DNA from: Brassica napus
Taxonomy: Eukaryota > Streptophyta > Magnoliopsida > Brassicales > Brassicaceae
Length of the DNA stretch: 64,000 nucleotides
NCBI RefSeq assembly: GCF_020379485.1
Contig: NC_063450.1
Coordinates: 49,752,681 to 49,816,680, forward strand
Reading direction: 5' to 3'
Positions 46,649-59,126 of this stretch are shown here, piece after piece (the stretch's first letter is position 1; each line of letters begins with the position of its first letter). The position numbers and the translations under genes were made by a program. A model generated the notes under the pieces. It saw only the letters and a program-made list of their open reading frames with translations. It ran no database searches and was not told the origin of the DNA.

Positions 46649-49600
46649 ATGACCTCTAGCACGACAGGGGATCGAAGGTTTTTATTCTCTTCTTTTTACT
46701 TTGTCTTTGTCATGCATTTTTCTATGTTGTTTTTTTTTTGGAGGGTAAAAACAGAGTGGATTTTTTTCCCCTTTCAATCGCTTTGCTTCTTTTCGTAGTG
46801 CCTGCGTGATATCACTTTGATTTGGCCTTGATTGATTTTCGTATATGATCTATTCCAACTACTGTTAAAATAAAATCACTATATGTGAAAACTCTGTGTC
46901 TGGCTTTTTCTTTCCTTCAAAGAGCTTGCTCGTCTCGTCTCGTCTCGTCTCGTCTCGTCTCGCGTCATTGCTTTCAAGCTTTGATACCAAATTGCTTTTT
47001 TTTTGGATAAATTCGCAGATGGGGTACTACAAGAAGAAGTGGCATGACTATATTGGGAAAGGTTGCTGTTCCGAAACCGATTAATTTACCAAGCCAAAGG
47101 TATTTGATGAGCGCATGATCATATTTAGTCTTAATATATATATATATATATGTTATTTCGTTCCTGAATACTTCTCTTCTGAATTCAAGGCTAGAGAATC
47201 AAGGCCTTGACCCGAATGTGGAAATTGTTCCAAAGTAAGTTTGTACCTTTTTTCAGATGCTATTTCTCATTCTTATCTGTAGTCAAATTTTAGACATTTC
47301 AGTTTTCTTCTCGGCATCTATTGTAGGGGAACCCTTAGTTGGGGAAGTAAATCACCACTTAATGCGTGGGGGACATCATCACTGTCACCACGAACTGAAA
47401 GTGGCCCTGGTTCACCAAGCCACCTTAGTAATCGCCCTTCTTCTGGTGGAAGTGTCACTCGACCTTCAACTGCGGACAGTGACAAAGCGCATGATTCTTC
47501 TTCTACTGCATGGGATTCAAACTCCCGGCCTTCATCAGCATCCGGAGTGTTTCCATCTAATCAGGCATCAGTTGCTCTACAACGTCCACATAGTGCAGAC
47601 ACAAGACCTGGAAGTTCCCACTTATCACGATTTGCTGAAGCCGTGTCAGAGACTTCTGCAACATGGGGTCAACATGTATGGTTCTTCCCTTTAAAAATCG
47701 TGTCTATTATTCATCTGACTCTGCGAAGCATCAGCTTAATCTTTTTTTTTTGTATCCTTACATCTGTTGAGCGCCATATTTGTGGGACAGGGAATGGTAT
47801 TGGTAGTAACTTTTCTGGACTAATGATCGATATCCAATCTGATTGGAATTATAACTGCTGGATATATCCTTCGTGTTTGCTGTGGAAACACAAAATAGGA
47901 TGCTGAATTTGTCAAATTTAGGTCACTTATTCGTTCTCCTAGAGAAATTGTTTGTAGTGCGTAAGATGATCTGGAAACCTGGTGGCGCATCTTCTGGTTG
48001 GTAAATTGGAATTTGATGGAAGTGTTTTCATGATTATTTTGAAAATTTCCATGCCATCAAGTAATTTTTTTGTAGGATAACTTTGTACACTTTACCTAAC
48101 TTTGCATAGTCTGCACGGAAATTTATCTTCACTCCTCAAGATTTCTCACCATTTATTACAGGGCGATGCTCCAGCAAAAAAGGATGGGTTTTCTTTGACT
48201 TCTGGAGATTTTCCTTCTCTTGGTACTGAAAAAGAAAGTACTGAAAAGAGCGCAATGCCACAAGGTATCATCTGTAAACAGTAGAAAATGTGGCACTAAA
48301 AAATATAATAATACAATCAGCAGTTTCTATGTAAAGGAGGAGAAAATAAATGTTTCAGTTTGTACCGAATTCTATCTCATACTCGCCGTTTTTGCGGTCT
48401 AGAGAGTGACGTTAGCAAACACAGGTTCATTTTGCAATAAAGTTAAAACCTGTAGAGACTGGGTTTTCTGGCTTGCTGTTTGTTGAACACTCTTATGATC
48501 TTATATGACCTCTTAGTACGTGCCCCTCGAGGGTTTTAGAATTACCTAGATATAATGTGATCTGATTTTAGGGAGTGAATACGTTAGATATTGCTCTTAG
48601 AAACTACGATTTTGCAGATGCTGGACCTGGAACTCGTCCTGCATCTTCGTCTGGAAGATCTGCGGAAGAGCGAGGTGTGGATTGCACACAAGGTTCTTAT
48701 TTTCAATGATTGGCATTTCATTTCTATAGTTACTTTTGTTCCAATGATTTCTTCTTACTTCTTTATTCCCCTTACCTATTTTTAGTGAATGTTCTCTTGG
48801 GAACTTTGTCTGACCATATCTTGATTTCTATATGCAGAAGCTAATGTACGGATTGGAGATGACAGTGCCTGGAGAAGAGATAATCAACCATACAGTGAAA
48901 ATGAATCTAGATATTGTAGAGAGGAAGGGCAATTGGACTCCCGTGGTTTACAACCTTATCCCAATGCGAATTTCCCTCATCAATATGATGCTTGGCGAGG
49001 TCCTCCAGTAAATAATCATCAAGGTGGAAGCTGGTACAGAGGGAACCAACCTTATGGTCCCCCATTGGGTCCTGGGAGATTTCATGTGGATCCTTTTCCG
49101 TTTTATCCTACGCAAGTTCCACCTGTTCCTGGACATGAGGCTGGTCCTCGGGGTAATCACGCTATTAATGAAAAGATGTTCAGGCCTCCAATCCTTGACC
49201 CTTATGTCCACCCAAGACCTGGGTTTTATCATGGTCCAGTGCCACGTGATGGCTACTATGGTCCTCCCATGGGGTACGGCGGTCCTAACAATAGAGATCT
49301 GCCTTTTGCAGGGAGGCCTGCTGGTCCTCATGCTTATCACCAGCACCCTGGCCAAGGTAGATATGATACGTCTGCAAGTTCAGTGGCTTTGGAACGGAAT
49401 GAGCCATCACATTCTCAAGAAAGACAATACAAGATTCTCTTAAAGCCCCAAGATGGGAGGTTAAAGGAAGATGAAGCAAAGCGGGAAGAATTTCTAGGAA
49501 ATAGGCCCTCGACTGCAGAGAAAGTAGCTCCACACATGCAAACTTCAAAAAACAACAGGAGAGTAAACAACAATGAGACAAGTGGTGAGGTACAACCAAT

Positions 49601-52472
49601 TACGGTAGAAAATGCTGCCCGCGAAGATCCCAGTTTGATTCAGAAAATAGAGGGCTTAAATGCAAAAACTACATTCAATTCTGGGACCTCTGCAAATAAA
49701 GTTTCAACAAGAATGCCTCGAAGTGGTCATGCAAGTGATAGTCAGAACTCATTACCCTATAAACAAGTTGATCCTGCCACCAACAAAAGCGCCGAGCTGG
49801 CAGCTATTAGTGGAACTACCATATCCAGGTCTGTTATTATTTTGTCACTAACGTTTTGGCAGGTTATGCTATCCTTCGTTCGGAAAATGTTGATGTTAGT
49901 ACCTACAGGAGATCTACTCAACAGACTCAAGGTGGAGCTGATCATCAGGCCAAACAAAGAGTGAACAGCGGAGGCAATGATGGTTGGCGGAAGACAGCTG
50001 TTATGTCAGGCTCCTCTGCTGTAACTTTAGCTCCAAACCCAGAAAGATTTGCTGAGATAAATGTAGGTGACTCGCTGGACACCGATTCCATCGGGAAGAC
50101 TGGGTCTGGAATATCTGTGGAGCCAAACGACAACCAGGTATAAACTAGTTCATGTGATTGTATTGTTGGTTGCCATCCTTTTGTGGTTATACTGAGTGTT
50201 TGACATGTTCTCTTAAAAGCGTACTACAATGAGAGAGTTAGCCAGGCAGCGTGCTCAACAGAGGCAAAAAGAGGAGGAAGAAAGAGCAAGAGATCAGCGG
50301 GCTAAGGCTCTTGCTAAACTAGAAGAATTGAACAGACGTTCCCAACTTGCTGGGGATGGTTCAGTCAAGAACTTGGAAGCTGCGCACAATGCTTCTACCC
50401 CTGACATGCCAGAAGTTCCTCTGTCACATTCACCTGCATCACGGGAGAAGAAGACCACTGTTACAGCTGAAGATTCTATAGAAGTCACTGTAGATTCAGG
50501 AAAAACGTTACTGCCTTCACCAGAAGATGCAAATAATGAAGGCTCTACTCAACATGATAACCCTCCACGTCACCATGATGGCGCTGCCTCAAAACAGAAA
50601 CGCTTGGGTTATAAGCAGAAGCAAAATATCGTATTTGAGAAAAAAATGGCGGGGAGCTCTTTCTCTGAAGCTACCACAGAGGTGGTTGATGTTGTTCCAC
50701 CTCCTGAGGTGTCAAACGAAGGTGTTCTAGGTCATAACTCAGTCATGCCAGCAGCGTCAAGCGTTTCAACTGAGTCAACTAACACGAAAAGAAAAAATAA
50801 CAGGAATGGTAAGAAAAAGCACAGGGCTGAGGAGACGACAGTAATGAACCCGACAAGAGCTACCGTTGGAAAAGATTCAAAATCCGGAGATGAGTCAACT
50901 GAGATAGGTAGGGAAAGGGGAGCAGAAATGGAGTTTGGGTCTCTTTCAGTCCCAAGCTTGGATATTAAAGTGTCTGGTAATTCGTCTGACCAAATCAGTT
51001 CCTTCACGAATGAAGAGTCGCAAAGCAGAGTAAAACACAACTGGAAATCTCAGCACTTGCGTAGGAATCCAAGAAACTCAGTGGCAAATAAGCCTGCAGA
51101 GAAATTTGCTGGTAGCAGTACTGTTATTTGGGCCCCGGTACATCCACAGCAGAAAGCTGATATCTCCACAGATGCAGACAGTCAGAAAACAGTTCCTGAG
51201 TTTAGCACCTCTTCGAAGAGTCTGCATCAAGTTCAGACTAGTTCTAAAAGCAAAAGAGTGGAGATGGAGAGATATGTAGCAAAGCCCATAGTAAAGGAAA
51301 TGGCTGAGCAAAGCGTCATTAAGAATCCAATAACGACTGCCCCAGAAATGACAGAAAATGTTCTGCAAAAAGAAAACTGTGGGGGTGAAGGTACAGGAAT
51401 TCTCCAACCTTCTGGTTTAACTGCGGGGAAATCGGGGTCTCCTTCAAAGTCAAGACATGGGAATGGTAGGCAGGGCAAGCATGGTAGAGATCATGGATCA
51501 TCGCACCAGCGAGGTTCTGTAGCTTCTACCAAAGCTTTGGAGGATGGACAATTCCGTGGAACAATGAACTATCACAGAAATAACCAAACTGAACAAATTG
51601 CTGTAGGCTCTTCTAAGGATCACACCACATCTAATACTGATGGATGGAACGATGGCTGGTATATGCCTCCTGAAACGCATTCCTCTGCGGCTGAAGAAGT
51701 AGAAGCAAATGGTCCTGGAACCGTTGCTGTTGGAAAAGATCAGGGAATGAGCATTCACTGTAAGCAGCATGCTTCCAGAAGCTACAAGGATGGAGGAAGT
51801 AACTATAGCGACCCTAGAAAAGCGAATAAGAGGGATCCCAGTAAAGCTCATATGCAGCAGTCTGGACATGGGGTAGGTCAAGAAGATCTTCCTGTTGCTT
51901 CCAAAGAAAGTCGTGGCCCTGAGGATCATGTGTCGCACACAGCTGTTAACTCTAATGTTAATAGGGGAGGTAACCATGGTGGTCGTGAATACACGAGAGA
52001 CAAAATTTATGTATCTCAGAAAAGGGATGTTGCTGGATACGGACAGAAAATGACATCAGCTGATACACCAGCCCAGTCCCAAAACCGATCTACCAGTAAG
52101 GAGGTCCAGGGTGAGCATCATCCGAACAGCATGTTCCAAAAGAACACAGACCATAGTCAACGGTTTGGAAGAGGGCATCATGACTCGCAAGGAGGTTGGG
52201 GTTCATCGGCGCAAGAGAATATGCACCACCATCACCATCAGAGGCCAGCTTCAAACGGAGATAGACAGAAGCAGAATCTGCATTACGAATACAAGCCTGT
52301 TGGTTCACATACGCATGATGGAGAACAACAATTTAAAGACGGATCTCAGGCAGAAGGTCCACCAAGATACAGGGAGAAGGGACAGGGCCAGCAAAGGCAT
52401 GGTGGACACCAACAGCAAAGGGGTAGTGCTGGGAGAAACACCGGTCATGGATTAACAGATGAGAGAAACTAA
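46649..52472 (+). CDS. MOS1: MOS1, BAT2-domain regulator of SNC1
   Basis: Modifier of snc1, 1: a large nuclear protein needed for expression of the immune receptor gene SNC1 in Arabidopsis. Nine exons: 46649-46677, 47019-47099, 47190-47234, 47327-47675, 48162-48264, 48618-48692, 48838-49828, 49909-50137, 50220-52472. They total 4155 nt, or 1384 residues, close to the Arabidopsis length. The N-terminal BAT2-type domain (RRSGMTILGKVAVPKPINLP, GLDPNVEIVPKGTLSWGSK) is followed by Pro/Gly/Tyr-rich and then low-complexity charged sequence. A short coiled coil lies at the start of exon 9 (MRELARQRAQQRQKEEEERA) and a His/Gln/Gly-rich tail ends the protein. The exon 8 acceptor at 49908 keeps the frame (ISR-RSTQQTQGG); an upstream acceptor at 49862 would hit a stop. 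Exons 8-9 are duplicated downstream. Confidence 0.93.
46928..46962. repeat. (CTCGT)n microsatellite
   Basis: About seven CTCGT/CTCGC units in MOS1 intron 1. Confidence 0.9.
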
Positions 52473-53055
52473 GATTTGGCCTCTATGTTATTATAGATAG
52501 TAGTAAGAGCTGCGTAGCTGAGGCCTGTTGCATTTTGAGATATGGCCATTGAAGGAAGCTATTATTTTGTAGGGCAGGGGCATAGCCTTTAGGTGCCTGC
52601 CAAAGGAGTCGTCCTCATCTGAGGACGTATTGGCAGATAACAAAGTCTATGCTCGAGGGTGGTTTTATTATGTATGTCGGTCACTTATTTGAATATGCAT
52701 CTCATCAAACTTTAGCCTTTTGGTGTTACATTTGCTGGCAGTTGGACTGACTCTGTTTTGTTAAGCCGTTGCTGGTTGTGTTGTTTGTTTCTCCTTTTGT
52801 TGTCGGAGTATGTGAACCATTTAACATGACCTACTTTTCTTTTGAATTCAATTCCTTTTTTCTTACAAATACTTAATATTCATTAGTTAGAAGAATCCTT
52901 GAGCAGTTAGCAATTCTAAAGTCTCAAAATTATGCAAAGTTGTTTAAATCATTTGTTAGTAATGAGAAATGACTAAATAGTTTCACAAAATTTAGTTGGG
53001 AAAGTATATTAAATATCAAATCATTAAATACCACAATAATTAGATGGGTAAGTTT
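52473..53055. other. MOS1 3' UTR and flank
   Basis: Presumed 3' UTR and downstream sequence, repeated nearly identically at 58544-59126. A palindrome-like GTCCTCATCTGAGGAC lies at about 52609-52624 in this copy. Confidence 0.6.
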
Positions 53056-55170
53056 GGGTCTGGGCGTTCGGTTACCCGTCGGCGTTCAGATCGGGATTTT
53101 CGGATTTTTGATCTTAGGTCCCATACTAAATTTTATTAGTACGGGTTGGGTTCGGATAATAACACTTCGGGTTCGGTTCAAAATTGTATTGCGTCCTAAA
53201 ACCCATAAAGTAATCATATATCGTACGGATTCGGGTTATATCGGTTCGGTTCGGATATAACCGAAGTAAAAAACAAAAATTTTGAAGCAAAAACATAAAG
53301 AAAGCATCTAAATTAAATACAAATTAATCTATCACACGTAAAATTGATAAAATAACAATAAAATGTTAAATTAAGCATGAAAACAAACATCATTTGTAAA
53401 CAATATGTATTCCTTTATAGAGAGTAGATTTTTTATTCAATGAGCAAATTATAAAATACTTATTTATAACTAACTGTGTACTTAAAGCATTTATTAAAAT
53501 TTTAATATTTATTATTATATATCATATTACCACAAATATTGAATTTAATAATTGAAACACTTATAAATATTTCAAAATATTTATATCTAATCTATTAAAA
53601 AAAAAGTACAAAATTAAACTAACCCTTAGACTTGCACAATATTTGCAATAGAATGTCATTGCAGTATTTAATAAACCTAACAATAAATATTCTTTGTCTT
53701 TCATATTTTATTAATGCATTTTCAAATTGATTTTTAACTAAAAACATGGCAACAATAATTTAAGCAAATCTAAACAATAAAGAATATCAAAACATGAATC
53801 AGTTGAGACAATTTTTTCACGAAAAAGATGATTAGTTTGTACTTTAATAATCATATCATGGATCAGTTGTAACTTACAATCCAAATTTTAAATATATATT
53901 TATCCTATATTGTAAAACAAAATGACGTAATAATTGAAAAAATCATTTTAACCACACGAGATCAACACATGAACAATAAGAAAACATATACAAACATCGT
54001 CCGTCCATTTGTTCAATGAATATTATATCTTTGTTAAATCCTCCATATATTCAATATAACCAAAATATCTATTTTAATATATCTATATTATTAAAAGTGA
54101 AGTAAATATTAGAAATATATTTTTTTCATTCTAATAACTACATGTTCTACCTAATTAATAACTATTAATTGACAACAAATCATTTATTTTGTTAGATTTT
54201 TCGCTATCCAAACTTCAAACTTAATTGATTAACTACAAATCATTTATTTTGTTAAATTCTTTTCTAACCAAATGTACGAAACTTACGATTATTTTCTAAC
54301 CGGATTATTCTGTAACCAAATTTTACAATAAAACTAAACAAATTTATTTAAAATGTATTTACAAACTTTAAATGTTATAGATATATTCATATATATCATT
54401 ATTTTATTTCACATGCAAAATATAAACTATAGATATTTTTATTAAAATATATAAAGTTATTTTTAAAATATATATTAAATAATTTGATGATTAATACAAT
54501 TCACACGTATAAATTTGAATTATAAGAATACAACAAATAAATTTCAATTTAATATTTTCTCAAAAATGAAAATAAAAGTGAAATTTATTTGGCATATAAA
54601 AAAAATTTAGAGACATGTATATCTATATTATTAAAACATGATAATTTAATTTTAAAAATATAGATTTATTAATATATATAAACATAATAATTGGTACTCT
54701 AATTTAGAAATAAATACATCAAAATGGTTACTATAGTCAAAAATATAAATCGACAAATATATTATATAATATATTTTTTAATTGGTTTTGTATTCTACCA
54801 TAATATGAGAAATCAAAAAATTACACACAACAAAAATAGTCCATTTATCACAATTACAAATCGAATAAATACCCATATGAATGTATGTTTGTACAACTAT
54901 TATATTTTGTATTGTAAAAAATTTATATGTCGATTTTATTAAATTAAACATCCGTGCGGATGCACGGGTCAAACTCTAGTTGACTATTAATTTCAGATTT
55001 TTCGGGTTACTCGTTCGGGTTCATTTAATAATACTTCGGATTCGGATATTTTTTGTACCACCCTACAAGACCCGTTCGGGTATCTTTACATTTCGGATTG
55101 GATAACGGATTGGATTTTTAGGTTCGGGTTCGGTTCGGATTTTGGGTTCCAGATTTTATGCTCAGGCTTA
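53056..55170. mobile_element. MULE-like element, copy 1 (low certainty)
   Basis: Left end GGGTCTGGGCGTTCGG; right end inverted TAAGCCTGAGCAT. Candidate 9-bp duplications GGTAAGTTT (53047-53055) and GGTAAGTCT (55171-55179) differ by one base. Both ends are rich in CGGGTTCGGTTCGG. A Helitron is nested inside. A 9-bp duplication would suit Mutator-like elements, but the inverted repeats are weak. No coding. Confidence 0.4.
54082..54979 (+). mobile_element. Helitron, copy 1 (898 bp)
   Basis: Starts TCTATATTATTAAAAGTG after an A (54081). Ends with hairpin CCGTGCGGATGCACGG and then CTAG (54976-54979), followed by T. The interior is AT-rich and non-coding. Confidence 0.85.
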
Positions 55171-55179
55171 GGTAAGTCT

Positions 55180-55509
55180 ATTAAAAACCACAAAAATTAA
55201 ATTAATGTCGCTTTTATTCTCTCATAAATGTTTTTTCTTAGGGCTTTACTTAGCGTTGTTGGTTTTAGTTGTCTTTCTGGACAAGCCAAATAACCAGACA
55301 AGTCAATATCTTGTTTGATAAGTCGAATTCATTATTAATTAAATCTAAAAATGAATTAAATAATCAGTTAATATATAACATCATCGTCTCGATATAAATA
55401 TCAACGCGACCGTCAATATTATTGTGTTGACGATATAAGCGGACTACGGGTACGCTTCTCAAAGGATAAGTTACCTGTTCATTTGCCGATTCTCTAGCCT
55501 GTGAGAGCG
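55180..55509 (+). promoter_or_regulatory. NBR1-type promoter driving the chimeric gene
   Basis: About 330 bp between the transposon end and the ATG at 55510, nearly identical to 61291-61620 in front of NBR1. It therefore should carry the same start-site signals and 5' UTR. No individual motif is assigned. Confidence 0.55.
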
Positions 55510-58500
55510 ATGGATTCTACTTCTGCACTCGTCGTCAAGGTTTGATTCCTTTCTTTATCCTCTGTTTTAGCTGCGATCGCGTCGATCTTCGTTTCTGTTC
55601 CTCTAGGTTTACTAGATTTGTTGTTTCTTGTAATCTCTCCTTTCGTTTTTTTGAATTTTTCCATGGATCGAATGTGTAACCGCCGGAAAATTGAAGCGGA
55701 GATTCGAATTTACTCTGTTAAGTAGCATAAACCCTAAGAAATATAGTGCTTGAATCGTGATCGTGATCGTGATCGCTCGCGACGCTTGTTTAAAACTTTT
55801 AATTCATTCATGTGAGATGCATCTGTTTGTGATCATCGCAGGTGAGCTACGGAGGTGTGCTTAGGCGCTTCAGGGTGCCTGTGAAAGCTAATGGACAGCT
55901 TGATCTTCATTCGGAAAATGTTGATGTCAGTACCTACAGGAGATCTACTCAACAGACTCAAGGTGGACCTGATCATCAGGCCAAACAAAGAGTGAACAGC
56001 GGAGGCAATGATGGTTGGCGGAAGACAGCTGTTATGTCAGGCTCCTCTGCTGTAACTTTAGCTCCAAACCCAGAAAGATCTCCAAACCCAGAAAGATTTG
56101 CTGAGATAAATGTAGGTGACTCGCTGGACACCGATTCCATCGGGAAGCCTGGGTCTGGAATATCTGTGGAGCCAAACGACAACCAGGTATAAACTAGTTC
56201 ATGTGATTGTAATTGTTGTACTTGTTTCTATTGTTTGTTGCCATCCTTTTGTGGTTATACTGAGTGTTTGACATGTTCTCTTAAAAGCGTACTACAATGA
56301 GAGAGTTAGCCAGGCAGCGTACTCAACAGAGGCAAAAAGAGGAGGAAGAAAGAGCAAGAGATCAGCGGGCTAAGGCTCTTGCTAAACTAGAAGAATTGAA
56401 CAGACGTTCCCAACTGGCTGGGGAGAGTTCAGTGAAGAACTTGGAAGCTGCGCACAATGCTTCTACCCCTGACATGCCAGAAGTTCCTCTGTCACATTCA
56501 CCTGCATCACGGGAGAAGAAGACCACTGTTACAGCTGAAGATTCTATAGAAGTCACTGAAGAGTCAAGAAAAACGTTACTGCCTTCACCAGAAGATGCAA
56601 ATAATGAAGGCTCTACTCAACATGATAACCCTCCACGTCACCATGATGGCGCTGCCTCAAAACAGAAACGCTTGGGTTATAAGCAGAAGCAAAATATCGT
56701 ATTTGAGAAAAAAATGGCGGGGAGCTCTTTCTCTGAAGCTACCACAGAGGTAGTTGATGTTGTTCCACCTCCTGAGGTGTCAAACGAAGGTGTTCTAGGT
56801 CATAACTCAGTCATGCCAGCAGCGTCAAGCGTTTCAACTGAGTCAACTAACACGAAAAGAAAAAATAACAGGAATGGTAATAAGAAAAAGCACAGGGTTG
56901 AGGAGACGACAGCAATGAACCCGACAAGAGCTACCGTTGTAAAAGATTCAAAATCCGGAGATGAGTCAACTGAGATAGGTAGGGAAAGGGCACCAGAAAT
57001 GGAGTTTGGGTCTCTTTCAGTCCCAAGCTTGGATATTAAAGTGTCTGGTAATTCGTCTGACCAAATAAGTTCCTTCACGAATGAAGAGTCGCAAAGCAGA
57101 GTAAAACACAACTGGAAATCTCAGCACTTGCGTAGGAATCCAAGAAACTCAGTGGCAAATAAGCCTGCAGAGAAATTTGCTGGTAGCAGTACTGTTATTT
57201 GGGCCCCGGTACATCCACAGCAGAAAGCTGATATCTCCACAGATGCAGACAGTCAGAAAACAGTTCCTGAGTTTAGCACCTCTTCGAAGAGTCTGCATCA
57301 AGTTCAGACTAGTTCTAAAAGCAAAAGAGTGGAGATGGAGAGATATGTAGCAAAGCCCATAGTAAAGGAAATGGCTGAGCAAAGCGTCAGTAAGAATCCA
57401 ATAACGACTGCCCCAGAAATGACAGAAAATGTTCTGCAGAAAGAAAATTGTGGGGGTGAAGGTACAGGAATTCTCCAACCTTCTGTTTCAACTGCGGGGA
57501 AATCTGGGTCTCCTTCAAAGTCAAGACATGGGAATGGTAGGCAGGGCAAGCATGGTAGAGATCATGGATCTCCGCACCAGCGAGGTTCTGTAGCTTCTAC
57601 TAAAGCTTTGGAGGATGGACAATTCCGAGGAACAGTGAACTATCACAGAAATAACCAAACTGAACAAATTGCTGTAGGCTCTTCTAAGGATCACACCACA
57701 TGTAAATCTGATGGATGGAACGATGGCTGGTATGTGCCTCCTGAAACGCATTCCTCTGCGGCTGAAGAAGTAGAAGCAAATGGTCCTGGAACCGTTGCTG
57801 TTGGAAAAGATCAGGGAATGAGCATTCACGGTAAGCAGCATGCTTCCAGAAGCTACAAGGATGGAGGAAGTAACTATAGCGACCCTAGAAAAGCGAATAA
57901 GAGGGATCCCAGTAAAGCTCATATGCAGCAGTCTGGACATGGAGTAGGTCAACAAGATCTTCCTGTTGCTTCCAAAGAAAGTCGTGGCCCTGAGGATCAT
58001 GTGTCGCACACAGCTGTTAACTCTAATGTTAATAGGGGAGGTAACCATGGTGGTCGTGAATACACGAGAGACAAAACTTATGTATCTCAGAAAAGGGATG
58101 TTGCTGGATACGGACAGAAAATGACATCAGCTGATACACCAGCCCAGTCCCAAAACCGATCTACCAGTAAGGAGGTCCAGGGTGAGCATCATCCGAACAG
58201 CATGTTCCAAAAGAACACAGACCATAGTCAACGGTTTGGAAGAGGGCATCATGACTCGCAAGGAGGTTGGGGTTCATCGGCGCAAGAGAATATGCACCAC
58301 CATCACCATCAGAGGCCAGCTTCAAACAGAGATAGACAGAAGCAGAATCTGCATTACGAATACAAGCCTGTTGGTTCACATACGCATGATGGAGAACAAC
58401 AATTTAAAGACGGATCTCAGGCAGAAGGTCCACCAAGATACAGGGAGAAGGGACAGGGCCAGCAAAGGCATGGTGGACACCAACAGCAAAGGGGTAGTGC

Positions 58501-58543
58501 TGGGAGAAACACCGGTCATGGATTAACAGATGAGAGAAACTAA
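55510..58543 (+). CDS. Chimeric NBR1-MOS1 fusion gene
   Basis: Exons 55510-55539 (MDSTSALVVK), 55842-56186 and 56288-58543 total 2631 nt, or 876 residues, in one frame. The first 32 residues come from NBR1 (VSYGGVLRRFRVPVKANGQ, the basic first half of its PB1 domain). At 55906 exon 2 passes into MOS1 sequence. Twenty-nine bases that are intron in MOS1 are now coding (SENVDVSTYR). The rest is MOS1 exons 8-9, with about 17-20 substitutions from the parent across 748 residues. It lacks the MOS1 BAT2 domain and the acidic half of PB1, plus ZZ, FW and UBA of NBR1. An 18-bp in-frame tandem duplication (SPNPER) lies near 56080. The frame has stayed open, suggesting either youth or constraint. Function is unknown. 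Confidence 0.8.
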
Positions 58544-59126
58544 GATTTGGCCTCTATGTTATTATAGATAGTAGTAAGAGCTGCGTAGCTGAGGCCTGTT
58601 GCATTTTGAGATATGGCCATTGAAGGAAGCTATTATTTTGTAGGGCAGGGGCATAGCCTTTAGGTGCCTGCCAAAGGAGGAGTCCTCATCTGAGGACGTA
58701 TTGGCAGATAACAAAGTCTATGCTCGAGGGTGGTTTTATTATGTATGTCAGTCACTTATTTGAATATGCATCTCATCAAACTTTAGCCTTTTGGTGTTAC
58801 ATTTGCTGGCAGTTGGACTGACTCTGTTTTGTTAAGCCGTTGCTGGTTGTGTTGTTTGTTTCTCCTTTTGTTGTCGGAGTATGTGAACCATTTAACATGA
58901 CCTACTTTTCTTTTGAATTCAATTCCTTTTTTCTTACAAATACTTAATATTTATTAGTTAGAAGAATCCTTGAGCAGTTAGCAATTCTAAAGTCTCAAAA
59001 TTATGCAAAGTTGTTTAAATCATTTGTTAGTAATGAGAAATGACTAAATAGTTTCACAAAATTTAGTTGGGAAAGTATATTAAATATCAAATCATTAAAT
59101 ACCACACTAATTAGATGGGTAAGTTT

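Larger units (their letters stand above)
49880..55906 (+). repeat. Tandem segmental duplication, unit 1
   Basis: About 6.03 kb. It starts in MOS1 intron 7 (at TCGGAAAATG) and ends in NBR1 exon 2 at CAGCTTGATCTT. It holds MOS1 exons 8-9, the 3' UTR, the intergenic transposons, and the NBR1 promoter with NBR1 exon 1 and part of exon 2. Unit 2 follows directly, with roughly 2-4% differences by eye. Confidence 0.95.

Noticed and set aside
49863..49964. MOS1 exon 7 reading on, or an exon 8 starting at 49863
   Set aside because: Joining there from the donor at 49829 gives TGA within a few codons. The acceptor at 49908 keeps the long frame.
50294..52308. Antisense frames over MOS1 exon 9 of 60-160 codons, repeated over the fusion
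   Set aside because: They mirror the codon bias of the real plus-strand exon and have no independent family similarity or splice context.
53056..55170. LTR retrotransposon, because both ends carry CGGGTTCGG-rich sequence in the same orientation
   Set aside because: The similarity is compositional, with no aligned long direct repeats, no TG...CA ends, no primer-binding site and no gag/pol.
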